14,665 bases of DNA from CAXMNX01 sp051009475. Lineage in GTDB: Bacteria; Pseudomonadota; Alphaproteobacteria; Rhodobacterales; Rhodobacteraceae. Position numbers and translations under genes: made by a program. Below, one piece after another: positions 1 to 8,016 of this stretch. The notes beneath the pieces are model-generated. The model had not been told where the DNA came from. It searched no databases and was given only the letters and a program-made list of their open reading frames with translations. Each line of letters starts with the position of its first letter. Position 1 is the stretch's first letter. Location: assembly GCA_051009475.1 (NCBI GenBank), contig JBPCWO010000103.1, positions 1 to 14,665 on the forward strand. The letters are read 5' to 3'.

Positions 1-78
1 CTATGGGCTCGCAAAGTAAAGAAGCGGTAACTTTGGGCGAATACGCCAGCGGCAACGCAAGGGCAGAAGGTCCGAACG
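1..78. other. Unresolved left edge: upstream gene end and fliK leader
   Basis: Too short to assign. On the plus strand one frame closes at TAA 28-30 after only nine visible codons. Another stays open from position 3 to a TGA near 102-104 and would overlap fliK. Either could be the tail of a preceding flagellar gene, and I recognise neither. An AGAAGG at about 65-70 is a plausible ribosome binding site for the ATG at 79. Confidence 0.3.
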
Positions 79-2127
79 ATGCAAATTCCCGTGTTTTCGG
101 CTGAACCGCTAGGCGACAATGCTGCGACGTCCCGAATTCCAGCAACTGCCTTGGACCATTCGGGCACTGATCAGGCGGAGCAATTCCACGCCGAATTTCT
201 CTTACCAGACATTGCGGGCGCGGAGGTGCAGAGAATGCATCCAGGTGGCACGCCACAAATAGCCCAGTCGCCAATCGCTCTTGTTTCACTCCACGAATTT
301 GCGTCTGCACTTAGTGGGCTGTCGTCAAATTCCGCGGCGGATCATGATGCAGGTGCGTTGCAAGGCTCTTACGACCGGAACGCAATGTCTGCGCCGGGGT
401 CACTCGAGCCCGAGATCAGCACTTTGGCGGTGACCTTCGATTCTTCAGGCAAGCGGGCGACCACGACTTTGGCTGCAGCATTATCCAGCTCGGAGATGAA
501 ACCGCTAATTGCCGCCAACGCCACGGGTATCGCCCGCGATGACCACAGCTCTTTGGCCGTCCAGCCTTCCGATCGGAGTCGGTCAGAATTCGACAGCAAA
601 TTCCCAGCCAAAGCACAAAATCTCGACGAACCGACTCGTCTGTTGCGCAAGAACCGCCCCCAAAGCTCAGATGCTGACCTCACCATAAATTTGACTGGCC
701 AAAGAAATGCACCTTTGCGGTTGAACGATTTAAATTTGGTGCAGGAAGGAACGGTCACGTCGAAAGCAAAAGAACTAGAAACGGCCCAACCAGCTTTGGG
801 AAAGGAAATGGGCGTCGCGACTAACTCAACATTGGCGCTTTCAAAACCAACCGTTGAACACGAGCCAAGACCGGGCATCGACAATCGCAAATCAACTGCC
901 ACCACTTTACCCGCGAATCCAGACCGGTCGCCATCGCGCCCACCGCTGGTGCCCCAAACCAGCACGTCCGAATTACCATGGCCGCGTGCGCACTCTGATG
1001 GAAATCCCGCCGGCGAACCGCCTCAAACACCCAGGCAAATCCACCCAATCCGCTTGGCCCATAAACCTTTGGAACGCGCGACTGGTGTAACGACTGTCGA
1101 CCAAGCGCCGGTTAACACCGATATGCCACGTTCATTTGTCCACCCTGCGGCGAATGCGGATACCAGACTTCCTGCCAATCTGCCGAATTTTTCGGATTCG
1201 AAAGCGGATAAACCGTCGCAATTGGCCTCAAAAGAAAATGTTGCCGCCCATCCCGAATACAGTGTTGAATTCGTCGGTCGGAAAATTGGTCGCCGATCGA
1301 CGACAGTTGCAGGACTTGGCACACATTTGCCTTTCAACCTGACCGTTAGCCGGACCACCCATCATGTCCGCGCACAGGTCAAAATACCTGGCGTGCCATT
1401 CGGACCACATCCTGCACCAACTGATCGTGCAGAAATCCTAATGCAGCCACACGCGCTGCCGGTGAAATCGGAAGCGGCGATAGATCCACATTTAGTTGCC
1501 AAGTTGCCTGCAAATTCTGTTTTGGCATCACCAGCCACTCCACCGCCGACGCCCCCGGCTCAAATAATTTCGCCATTATCCAAGAATATCATTGGGGAGC
1601 TATCAGCGGAGGGAGTCGACGCCATTGAACAAACACTGACTGAAAACGGTTCGGATAGGATCGTTCGAGACTCCCGCGTTTCGATCCTCGACGTTCTCCG
1701 GGGCCCGAGCGCCAATCTGGGCCGTGTTGAATTGGCGCGTCTGGTCTCTTCTCAGATTGGCGAGGCGGCGCGCGCTTCGCTTGATGGTTCAATAGAGGTG
1801 CGTCTTTCACCTGAAGAACTTGGGCGCGTCCGCTTGTTGATGAGCCAGTCCGAACTCGGGCTCACCGTCGCTGTTATCGCAGAGCGCGTCGAAACATTGG
1901 AATTGATCCGACGCAATACCGACATACTCGCTCAGGACCTTCGCGGTCTCGGACACCAGAATATCGCGTTTTCGTTTGATCAAGGCGCGAAACGACAAAG
2001 TTTCGACAACGCAGCCGAGATTTCGGACATCACGGCAGAGGAGCCCGAGGCCGACTCCGACGGCTCATCACACAACTTGAGCGCAGCTGGGTTCGTCGAT
2101 GACGGCCGCCTCGACATTCGTCTTTAG
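79..2127 (+). CDS. fliK: Flagellar hook-length control protein (FliK-like)
   Basis: 682 aa. FliK proteins are exported through the flagellar type III apparatus, measure the growing hook, and then switch the export gate from rod/hook to filament substrates. The C-terminal domain (about residues 555-640) carries the FliK/Flg_hook signature: RLSPEELGRVRL at about 575-586, followed by a hydrophobic stretch and an L-x3-L-x2-L-type helix ending before GLGHQNIAFSF. Residues 1 to about 550 are low-complexity, rich in Ala, Pro, Ser and Thr (PPPTPP near 490), and match nothing I know. That fits the disordered ruler part of FliK, which is poorly conserved. The family is usually about 400-600 aa, so this is a long member. 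The start is supported by AGAAGG 8 nt upstream. flgD follows after 13 nt, so the two are probably one operon. The C-terminal assignment is firm; the ruler function is inferred from the family. Confidence 0.85.
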   Translation: MQIPVFSAEPLGDNAATSRIPATALDHSGTDQAEQFHAEFLLPDIAGAEVQRMHPGGTPQIAQSPIALVSLHEFASALSGLSSNSAADHDAGALQGSYDRNAMSAPGSLEPEISTLAVTFDSSGKRATTTLAAALSSSEMKPLIAANATGIARDDHSSLAVQPSDRSRSEFDSKFPAKAQNLDEPTRLLRKNRPQSSDADLTINLTGQRNAPLRLNDLNLVQEGTVTSKAKELETAQPALGKEMGVATNSTLALSKPTVEHEPRPGIDNRKSTATTLPANPDRSPSRPPLVPQTSTSELPWPRAHSDGNPAGEPPQTPRQIHPIRLAHKPLERATGVTTVDQAPVNTDMPRSFVHPAANADTRLPANLPNFSDSKADKPSQLASKENVAAHPEYSVEFVGRKIGRRSTTVAGLGTHLPFNLTVSRTTHHVRAQVKIPGVPFGPHPAPTDRAEILMQPHALPVKSEAAIDPHLVAKLPANSVLASPATPPPTPPAQIISPLSKNIIGELSAEGVDAIEQTLTENGSDRIVRDSRVSILDVLRGPSANLGRVELARLVSSQIGEAARASLDGSIEVRLSPEELGRVRLLMSQSELGLTVAVIAERVETLELIRRNTDILAQDLRGLGHQNIAFSFDQGAKRQSFDNAAEISDITAEEPEADSDGSSHNLSAAGFVDDGRLDIRL

Positions 2128-2140
2128 AAGGAACCACCAG

Positions 2141-2818
2141 ATGGAAATACAGCCGCATCAGTCGCTGGCCTCGCAAACTGAAGTCGTGCAATCACAAGCA
2201 GAAAGATCCAGCAATGCACTCAGTTCGGATTTTGAGACCTTTCTCAAAATGCTGACGACACAGATGGAAAACCAGGATCCGCTAAACCCGGTCGAGTCCG
2301 CCGAATTTGCAATGCAACTCGCAACATTTTCCGGCGTGGAACAACAAATACGGACAAATGATCTTCTCGCCGACATGGTTGGCGGGCTTGGCGCATCTGG
2401 ATTGTCGCAACTTGCGGGATGGGTCGGGATGGAGGCGCGGGTTAGCGCACCCGCCGCATTTGATGGCGCACCTATCACACTTGCCCCCGAACCGGATCCG
2501 GCATCCGACGCCGCTTATCTGGTCGTACGCGACGCGACTGGCGGTATAGTTTCACGCGAAGGCATTCCGCTGAACGTCCGAACCATCGAATGGGCAGGAA
2601 TAACCGACACCGGTTCACCTATGCCGACGGGAACCTACGCGTTCGAGATTGAAAGCGTGAACCAGGGCCAGGTAACCAGCACACGCCCGGTCGACCACTA
2701 TGCACTTGTGCACGAAGCAAGGCTTTCAGATAGCGGCATCGAGATTGTTCTGAATGGCGGCCACGCAGTGTTGTCTGGCGACGTCCGCGCGCTCAGATCG
2801 CCCATCGATACGGTTTAG
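2141..2818 (+). CDS. flgD: Flagellar hook assembly scaffold protein FlgD
   Basis: 225 aa. FlgD caps the growing hook at its tip and directs FlgE polymerisation outside the cell. The conserved N-terminal export/cap region is clear: FLKMLTTQMENQDPLNPVES at residues 34-53, then EFAMQLATFSGVEQQ at about 55-69. These match the family pattern F-L-x-L-L-x-x-Q-x-x-x-Q-D-P-x-x-P and Q-L-A-x-F-S-x-V-E-Q. The rest fits the FlgD Ig-like/Tudor hybrid domain (FEIESV near residue 168). I chose ATG 2141 rather than the upstream in-frame ATG at 2099, because AAGGA (2128-2132) sits 8 nt before it and the longer start would overlap fliK by 29 nt. The stop lies 4 nt from the stop of the opposite-strand ubiB, with no room for a terminator. 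Confidence 0.93.
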   Translation: MEIQPHQSLASQTEVVQSQAERSSNALSSDFETFLKMLTTQMENQDPLNPVESAEFAMQLATFSGVEQQIRTNDLLADMVGGLGASGLSQLAGWVGMEARVSAPAAFDGAPITLAPEPDPASDAAYLVVRDATGGIVSREGIPLNVRTIEWAGITDTGSPMPTGTYAFEIESVNQGQVTSTRPVDHYALVHEARLSDSGIEIVLNGGHAVLSGDVRALRSPIDTV

Positions 2819-2822
2819 CGGC

Positions 2823-4352
2823 TTAGATCTTTGTACCGATAACCACGCCAAGCGCCACAAGAGCACCACCAACTACCATCCAAAGCACCCGAAAGCCTGA
2901 ATTCCCGCTCTTAGGCACATTCTGCGGCTGGCTCTGACGGATCAATGCGTCTTCCGCCATTTGTGGCAGGCGCGGCCCAAACCGACCGACGACTCGCGCG
3001 GTATTGGCAAGATCGCGGATCAGCGCCTTCGGCCCCACGTTGTCCGAAATGTAAGATTCCACGATCGGCCGGGCCACCGTCCAGATATTTACGTGTGGGC
3101 TAAGCGAGCGGGCCACCCCTTCGACGACGACCATTGTCCGCTGCAACAAGATCAACTCGGTGCGCGTCTCCATCCCAAAACGCTCGGTCACTTCAAATAG
3201 ATAGCTCAGCAGTCGGCCCATCGAAATTCGGCTGGCTTCCATTCCAAAAATTGGTTCGCCAACTGCACGAAGCGCGCGTGCGAATTCGTCGACGTCACGG
3301 TCCGCAGGCACATAGCCCGCTTCAAAATGCACCTCAGCAACCCGGCGATAATCTTTGCGGATAAATCCGAACAGGATCTCGGCATATACACGACGGGTAT
3401 ACTCATCGATCCGTCCCATAATGCCAAAATCAAGCGCCACAAGCGTGCCGTCGTCCGCAATCTTCAGGTTCCCTTGATGCATGTCGGCATGGAAGAACCC
3501 GTCACGCAACGCATGGCTCAGAAACATCGTGAGTATGCGTTCGCCAATGGCATCTGCATCATGTCCGGCAGTTTTGATCGCCTCGGTTTCTCCGGCCGGT
3601 ATACCTTCCACCCATTCGAGCGTCATCACGCGGCGCGAAGAGAGTTCCCATTTTACGCCAGGGACATGGAATCCGTTGTCGCCGCCAGTGTTCGCCGCGA
3701 ATTCGGCGGCGGATGCAGTTTCCAGCCGCAGGTCCAACTCGCCCATAACGACGCCTTCGAAATGGGAAACTACGTCCAGGGGGTGAAGTCGTCGCGTCGC
3801 AGGCGCCAGTGTTTCGATGAATCGAGCGGCGAAATAGAATGCATCGATATCGCGCCGAAAAGCCTGCTCGATCCGAGGCCTCAACACTTTAACTGCGACT
3901 TCTTCGCCGGTTTCCACCAGACGCGCCTTGTGAACCTGCGCTATTGACGCCGCCGCGACCGAGTCCGAGAAATTGTCGAAAACTACGTCGAATTCTACAC
4001 CCAGTTCGCGCGCGACGGTGTCCTTAGCCACAGTGGTTGAAAAGGGCGGTAACTTGTCCTGCAAAACGCGCAACTGTAGTGCAAGTTCCTCACCGACAAC
4101 GTCGGGTCGAGTCGATAAAATTTGTCCAAACTTGATATAAGCTGGCCCCAATGCCGTCAGCGCTCTGGTCGCTGGCGGAAGCTCCGGATCACCTTTGTAG
4201 CCAAGCCATTTGAACGGCCAGCCGAGGACCCGTGCTGCGATGCGCAAAGATGGCGGTGCCTCGAACGCTTCCAGCACCACCCGCATCGCGCCCGTTCGTT
4301 CGAACGTGGCACCAGTGCGGATCAAGCGCAGGATATTATGTGGCCCGCGCAT
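2823..4352 (-). CDS. ubiB: UbiB-family atypical kinase/ATPase (ubiquinone biosynthesis)
   Basis: 509 aa, close to the usual UbiB length. UbiB (ADCK/COQ8 family) is a membrane-bound protein-kinase-like ATPase needed for coenzyme Q biosynthesis, thought to help lipid-like intermediates or the Ubi complex rather than perform a ring reaction. Visible family hallmarks are KFGQ at 74-77, the alanine-rich nucleotide loop AAAS at 133-136 in place of a normal P-loop, the ATP-site lysine in AVKVLRP (K155), the E-x-D pair in GELDLR (E205, D207), the catalytic-type HADMHQGN at 288-295, and DFG at 308-310. The last 20 or so residues form a hydrophobic helix (VLWMVVGGALVALGVVIG), the expected membrane anchor. 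The ATG directly follows the ubiE stop codon, and GGAGG inside the end of ubiE lies 7 nt upstream, so translation is probably coupled. The gene is intact. Confidence 0.95.
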   Translation of the reverse strand: MRGPHNILRLIRTGATFERTGAMRVVLEAFEAPPSLRIAARVLGWPFKWLGYKGDPELPPATRALTALGPAYIKFGQILSTRPDVVGEELALQLRVLQDKLPPFSTTVAKDTVARELGVEFDVVFDNFSDSVAAASIAQVHKARLVETGEEVAVKVLRPRIEQAFRRDIDAFYFAARFIETLAPATRRLHPLDVVSHFEGVVMGELDLRLETASAAEFAANTGGDNGFHVPGVKWELSSRRVMTLEWVEGIPAGETEAIKTAGHDADAIGERILTMFLSHALRDGFFHADMHQGNLKIADDGTLVALDFGIMGRIDEYTRRVYAEILFGFIRKDYRRVAEVHFEAGYVPADRDVDEFARALRAVGEPIFGMEASRISMGRLLSYLFEVTERFGMETRTELILLQRTMVVVEGVARSLSPHVNIWTVARPIVESYISDNVGPKALIRDLANTARVVGRFGPRLPQMAEDALIRQSQPQNVPKSGNSGFRVLWMVVGGALVALGVVIGTKI

Positions 4353-5108
4353 CTAAATCCTCCACCCGGAATGAAGCGCTGCAATGCCCATCGACAGATT
4401 TCGATATTTTACATTGCCGAACCCGGCATTGCCGATCATCTCGGCAAAAGTCTCTTGGTCGGGAAAGTTACGGATAGATTCGACCAGATACTGATAGCTG
4501 TCGCGGTCGTTCGCGATCACCTTTCCCATTCGCGGAATCACATTGAACGAATAAAGATCATAAAGCTTTTGCAACCCGTCGTTCGGCAATTGCGAAAACT
4601 CCAGCACCATGATCCGCCCGCCCGGTCGAAGCACACGCAGCGCTTCGGAAAGAGCATCAGCGATCCGCGTGACATTCCTGATACCAAAAGAGATCGTGTA
4701 AACGTCAAAGCTGTTGTCCTCGAACGGCAACGCCATCGCGTCACCAGTCACCCAGCTCAGGCGATCTGCCATGGCTTCGGCCTCGGCCCGTTTCCGTCCT
4801 TCGACCAGCATTGGTTCCGTCATGTCCAGAACTACGGCCTCGGCTTCTGATGCGCGCTTCAAGAAGCGGAATGCGATATCACCGGTGCCACCTGCCACGT
4901 CCAAAAGCCGTTGCCCGGCTCGTGGTGCCAGCCAGTCCATCATCGCGTCTTTCCAAAGCCGATGAACGCCCACCGACATTACGTCGTTCATCACATCGTA
5001 TTTCGACGCGACACTGGCAAAGACGCCGTGCACCAGCCCGGCCTTTTCGACCTCAGGCACGCTTCGTCCACCAAAGTGGGTGATTTTTTCGTCGCTGTTA
5101 TCCGTCAC
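4353..5108 (-). CDS. ubiE: Demethylmenaquinone/2-polyprenyl-benzoquinol methyltransferase UbiE
   Basis: 251 aa from the GTG at 5108, the same length as E. coli UbiE. It is a cytoplasmic SAM-dependent C-methyltransferase of ubiquinone synthesis (and menaquinone, where made). Family signatures: SKYDVMNDVMSVGVHRLWKD at 35-54, the class I SAM motif LLDVAGGTGD at 68-77, the acidic post-I region VVLDMTEPM at 92-100, and LRVLRPGGRIMVLEFSQ at 157-173. A longer in-frame ATG at 5165 would add 19 residues unlike the family N-terminus. A second GTG at 5132 is also possible. I prefer 5108 because it gives MTDNSDEK..THFG, the usual beginning, although no strong ribosome binding site precedes it. It is the first gene of ubiE-ubiB and is divergent from the membrane-protein gene at 5240. 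Confidence 0.94.
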   Translation of the reverse strand: MTDNSDEKITHFGGRSVPEVEKAGLVHGVFASVASKYDVMNDVMSVGVHRLWKDAMMDWLAPRAGQRLLDVAGGTGDIAFRFLKRASEAEAVVLDMTEPMLVEGRKRAEAEAMADRLSWVTGDAMALPFEDNSFDVYTISFGIRNVTRIADALSEALRVLRPGGRIMVLEFSQLPNDGLQKLYDLYSFNVIPRMGKVIANDRDSYQYLVESIRNFPDQETFAEMIGNAGFGNVKYRNLSMGIAALHSGWRI

Positions 5109-5239
5109 GCACACGCGCCCAATTTTTATCACACATCCGATATAACCTGCCCGCCTGAGACACAAACGCGTTGAATGGACGCGTCTTATGCGAATCTTCA
5201 GTGTGACATGCGGAACTTGAACCCAACGACGGCTCCCAG
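5109..5239. promoter_or_regulatory. Divergent intergenic region between ubiE and the 5240 gene
   Basis: 131 nt between two diverging genes, so it should hold promoters both ways. On the minus strand TTATAT (plus-strand 5140-5145) is a reasonable -10 about 30 nt before the ubiE GTG, but I see no convincing -35. On the plus strand nothing is close to consensus. Two identical palindromes ACGCGT lie at 5166-5171 and 5179-5184, 13 bp apart, and a GANTC site lies at 5192-5196. The elements are seen; their roles are guesses. Confidence 0.4.
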
Positions 5240-5887
5240 ATGAGACAATTGCTGATCGCTGGTGCTTTGCTTTTGGTCCTTGTCGGCGCCTTTTTCGTGT
5301 TGCCGTTTAGGGGCGCACTGGCCGGCCTGGATCTTATGGTATGGGGTCAGAAACCCGAGGCGCCATTGGCCCGTGGCACCATCAAGTTGATCGCAACGAT
5401 ACTGATCTGTGCTCCGGTTGCACTTGGGTTTTGGGGCATTGCAGCGCTGGGATCGGATCAGGCGGGCAGCGATGTGCATGGGTATACCTTGATGCGGTTC
5501 CGCGCCGGCGTTCGCATTTTCTTTTCGCTTGCAGCCTTTGCGCTGGGCGTGTTGCTTCTTTTCGGCGTTTCTGATGACGGCGATGCGTTGGTCTTTCGAA
5601 TCGTTATGGTCGGGTTTGGCTGCGGCTCTATTTTTGTCAGCGTTTGGATTCTGATATCGAAGGTCCGCTACGACAACACTGCGGTTTACGCCACTGAATA
5701 CACAGGGGCTACCCGTCGTCACGACTGGGTGGATCTTGAATCTATCGACGTCAGAAAAGAAGGCCAAATGACTCATCTTCGGTTTCGGACCGGCCGAAAA
5801 GCGCATATCTCAGTCTTCTATCAGGGCGCAAATGAGCTGACCGCGCTTGCCGAGGATAAACTGCAAACAAATGCCCGAACTTCCTGA
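5240..5887 (+). CDS. Uncharacterised four-helix membrane protein
   Basis: 215 aa; I do not recognise a named family. Hydrophobic helices are visible at about 3-25, 48-70, 90-111 and 119-141. The first two are separated by a loop with GQKPEAPLARG, and helices 2 and 3 by a polar segment with SDQAGSDVHGY. The C-terminal 70 or so residues are soluble and beta-rich (YDNTAVYATEY, HDWVDLESIDVRKEG, THLRFRTGRKAHISVF), resembling in outline the PH-like domain found in some bacterial membrane proteins. That resemblance is by eye only. The last 17 nt overlap the start of mutM in another frame, so translation of the two is probably coupled. No clear ribosome binding site precedes the ATG. Its length, coherent helices and coupling make it a real gene. 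Function unknown. Confidence 0.8.
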   Translation: MRQLLIAGALLLVLVGAFFVLPFRGALAGLDLMVWGQKPEAPLARGTIKLIATILICAPVALGFWGIAALGSDQAGSDVHGYTLMRFRAGVRIFFSLAAFALGVLLLFGVSDDGDALVFRIVMVGFGCGSIFVSVWILISKVRYDNTAVYATEYTGATRRHDWVDLESIDVRKEGQMTHLRFRTGRKAHISVFYQGANELTALAEDKLQTNARTS

Positions 5888-6722
5888 AGTTGAAACCGTT
5901 CGTCGCGGGCTTTTTCCGGTCATGGAGGGCAGCGTCATATCACGGGCGGAAATTCGTCGTCCCGATCTTCGCTGGCCATTTCCCAAAGGCATGGCGGATC
6001 GTCTGAACGGTCAGCGAGTTAGGGGGCTTCGTCGAAGATCAAAGTATATCCTTGTCGATCTGGCGTCCGGCGAGACTCTAATCATCCATCTTGGCATGTC
6101 CGGCCGAATTCTGATTTCCGGAGAACAGGTCGGTGACTTTCACCACGACCACCCGGCGCCCGAAAAGCATGATCATGTGGTTTTCGAAATTGACAATGGC
6201 GCCCGCGTTACTTTCAACGATGCCCGTCGGTTTGGTGCGATGGATTTGTCGCGGACTGAAGCTGTGGAAAATCACTGGCTTCTAAAGGACCTTGGCCCCG
6301 AGCCTCTAGGGAATGCGTTCAACGAAGACTATCTCGTCAAAGCACTTTCTGGGCGACGAGCGCCAATGAAGGCCGCACTTCTTGACCAGAAAGTCGTCGC
6401 AGGCCTTGGTAATATTTATGTTTGCGAAGCCCTGCATCGCGCCCGGATTTCGCCTCAAGTAAAAGCCGGCAATCTGTCACCGACAAAAATCGCCAGACTG
6501 GTCCCGGTTATTCGCAAAGTTCTGCAGGACGCCATAAATGCTGGCGGTTCATCGCTTCGCGATTATCGCGGAACCGACGGCGAACTGGGGTATTTTCAGC
6601 ACGATTTCCAAGTCTACGATCGCACTGGACAGACTTGTCAATCTATTGATTGTGAAGCAAAAATAAAGAGAATCGTGCAATCTGGTCGGTCCACTTTTTA
6701 CTGCCCTCGCTGCCAAAGATAA
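5871..6722 (+). CDS. mutM: Formamidopyrimidine-DNA glycosylase (Fpg/MutM)
   Basis: 283 aa. Bifunctional DNA glycosylase/AP lyase that removes 8-oxoguanine and formamidopyrimidines. The start at 5871 is fixed by the mature N-terminus MPELPEVETVRRG: Pro2 is the Schiff-base nucleophile and Glu3 the catalytic acid, so the in-frame ATG 24 nt upstream cannot be right. Other landmarks: K58 in RRRSKYILVDL, the intercalating-loop region HLGMSGR (73-79), DARRFG (118-123), the helix-two-turn-helix with KVVAGLGNIYVCEALHRA (174-191), and a C-terminal zinc finger with Cys256, Cys261, Cys278 and Cys281 holding R273. The first cysteine pair is C-x4-C rather than the C-x2-C of E. coli, a variant I recall as common in alphaproteobacteria. 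It overlaps the preceding membrane-protein gene by 17 nt. The nearest GAGGA is 14 nt away, too far to be a good binding site, so coupling is likely. Confidence 0.97.
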   Translation: MPELPEVETVRRGLFPVMEGSVISRAEIRRPDLRWPFPKGMADRLNGQRVRGLRRRSKYILVDLASGETLIIHLGMSGRILISGEQVGDFHHDHPAPEKHDHVVFEIDNGARVTFNDARRFGAMDLSRTEAVENHWLLKDLGPEPLGNAFNEDYLVKALSGRRAPMKAALLDQKVVAGLGNIYVCEALHRARISPQVKAGNLSPTKIARLVPVIRKVLQDAINAGGSSLRDYRGTDGELGYFQHDFQVYDRTGQTCQSIDCEAKIKRIVQSGRSTFYCPRCQR

Positions 6723-6786
6723 CTTGATCCTATAGCGCAGGCTGTTAAGCCTTGCCTTTGATCACAGGCCACCAAAGCGGGGATCA

Positions 6787-7563
6787 ATGGCTTACAACAC
6801 CATCATTGTCGATGTCGAAGAACAAGTCGCGACCATCCGCTTGAACCGGCCCGAAGCGCTAAATGCCTTGAATGCAGAGCTTTTGTCCGAATTGGCAGCT
6901 GCCGTCGATGAGGCAGAGGCAAATGACAAAATCAGATGCCTGATCTTGACGGGCTCAGAGAAAGCCTTCGCAGCCGGCGCCGACGTAACCGAAATGGCAG
7001 AGAAATCATTCGTCGATGTATTTACGAGTGATATGTTTAACGCGGAGATCGAAGCGATCGCACGATGCCGCAAGCCAATTATCGCCGCCGTTTCGGGTTA
7101 CGCACTGGGTGGAGGCTGCGAAATTGCAATGATGTGCGATTTCATTATTGCATCAGACACCGCGAAATTCGGCCAACCCGAAATTAACCTCGGAGTCGTC
7201 GCTGGAATTGGTGGCTCACAGCGCCTGACTCGATTTGTCGGAAAATCAAAGTCGATGGAAATGCATTTGACGGGCCGATTCATGGACGCCGAAGAAGCCG
7301 AAAGCTCTGGCCTGGTCAGCCGGGTTGTCCCGGCTAAGAAGCTTCTGGACGAGGCCCACGCCGCAGCCCGAAAAATCGCCGAGAAATCCACGCTGGCGAC
7401 TATGGCCGTCAAAGAAGCCGTTAACCGTTCCTACGAAACCACGCTCCGCGAGGGCCTGCTCTTCGAGCGCCGTCTTTTCCATTCGCTCTTTGCAACCGAA
7501 GACCAGGCCGAAGGCATGACCGCCTTTGTCGAGAAGCGAGAACCGCAGTTCCGCGATAAATAG
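6787..7563 (+). CDS. Enoyl-CoA hydratase (crotonase family)
   Basis: 258 aa, the standard length for a single-domain crotonase. It should hydrate trans-2-enoyl-CoA thioesters in fatty-acid or amino-acid degradation in the cytoplasm. Seen: the first oxyanion-hole segment KAFAAGADVTEMA (59-71), the second in VSGYALGGGCEIAMMCD (102-118), and both catalytic glutamates, E112 in GGGCE and E132 in FGQPEINLG. The C-terminal helical trimerisation region follows (STLATMAVKEAVNRS). Having both glutamates argues for hydratase rather than isomerase or dehalogenase activity, but the acyl substrate cannot be read from the sequence, so I give no symbol. GGGGA just before the ATG is a close, weak binding site. 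It lies 64 nt after mutM. Confidence 0.93.
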   Translation: MAYNTIIVDVEEQVATIRLNRPEALNALNAELLSELAAAVDEAEANDKIRCLILTGSEKAFAAGADVTEMAEKSFVDVFTSDMFNAEIEAIARCRKPIIAAVSGYALGGGCEIAMMCDFIIASDTAKFGQPEINLGVVAGIGGSQRLTRFVGKSKSMEMHLTGRFMDAEEAESSGLVSRVVPAKKLLDEAHAAARKIAEKSTLATMAVKEAVNRSYETTLREGLLFERRLFHSLFATEDQAEGMTAFVEKREPQFRDK

Positions 7564-7577
7564 CACTGCCGCCAACT

Positions 7578-7728
7578 TTGGACTTCCCTTTCTTCTAATT
7601 CTCGCTTATGCGGCGCGCCAGACATGCGCGTGCGGCCCGCTTCGGCCAGATACGACCGGTATCACAAACCCGGTGTTGGGCGTTTACGCGAACTGAAATG
7701 TTAACGACCCGACGAAGGGAAAGAAGTC
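7578..7728 (+). promoter_or_regulatory. Leader and probable promoter region of rpsT
   Basis: 165 nt separate the enoyl-CoA hydratase from rpsT. A TTGGAC at 7578-7583 and GCTTAT at 7604-7609 look like promoter hexamers, but the 20-nt spacing is too long for a standard sigma-70 site, so the exact promoter is uncertain. The remainder (about 7615-7714) would be a GC-rich leader. AAGGGA at 7715-7720 is a good ribosome binding site 8 nt before the rpsT ATG. S20 represses its own translation in E. coli; whether this leader does so cannot be told here. Confidence 0.35.
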
Positions 7729-7992
7729 ATGGCAAATTCGCCGCAGTCCAAGAAACGCGCCCGTCAGAACGACCGGCGCAACGCTGTCAACAAAGCCCGC
7801 CGCTCGCGGATCCGCACCTATCTTCGTCAAGTCGAAGAAGCGATCGCATCGGGCGACAAGGATGCCGCGGCCGCCGCGCTCCGTCAGGCTCAGCCCGAAC
7901 TAATGCGCGGTGTGACCAAGGGTGTTTTTCACAAGAACACCGCATCACGAAAGGTGTCGCGCCTCACCTCCCGGGTAAAAGCCCTCGGTTGA
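7729..7992 (+). CDS. rpsT: 30S ribosomal protein S20
   Basis: 87 aa, exactly the expected size for bS20, a small helical protein that binds 16S rRNA early in 30S assembly. The start MANSPQSKKRARQ is typical (family M-A-N-x-x-S-A-x-K-R/K-x-R-x). Basic residues continue in NKARRSRIRTYLRQVEEAI, and the C-terminus HKNTASRKVSRLTSRVKAL matches the family end. AAGGGA lies 8 nt upstream. The gene probably forms its own transcript, bounded by the leader region before it and an intrinsic terminator after it. Codon use is strongly biased, as in other ribosomal genes. A longer open frame on the same strand (from 7608) is a shadow. Confidence 0.98.
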   Translation: MANSPQSKKRARQNDRRNAVNKARRSRIRTYLRQVEEAIASGDKDAAAAALRQAQPELMRGVTKGVFHKNTASRKVSRLTSRVKALG

Positions 7993-8016
7993 CCTTCACG
8001 ACCAAAAAAAAATTTG

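Noticed and set aside
3327..3947. 206-codon plus-strand open frame inside ubiB
   Set aside because: Antisense shadow of a conserved gene; no recognisable motif or binding site.
4122..4850. 242-codon open frame on the plus strand across ubiB and ubiE
   Set aside because: It lies antisense to two genes with full family motifs, and its translation is Arg/His/Pro-rich with no domain-like pattern.
5198..5806. 202-codon minus-strand open frame opposite the membrane protein
   Set aside because: Rich in Lys, Gln and Asn as expected for the complement of hydrophobic codons. The plus-strand frame has clear membrane helices and is coupled to mutM.
6725..6770. Possible hairpin between mutM and the enoyl-CoA hydratase (GCAGGCT with AGCCTTGC)
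   Set aside because: The stem is imperfect and no T-tract follows, so a terminator cannot be supported.
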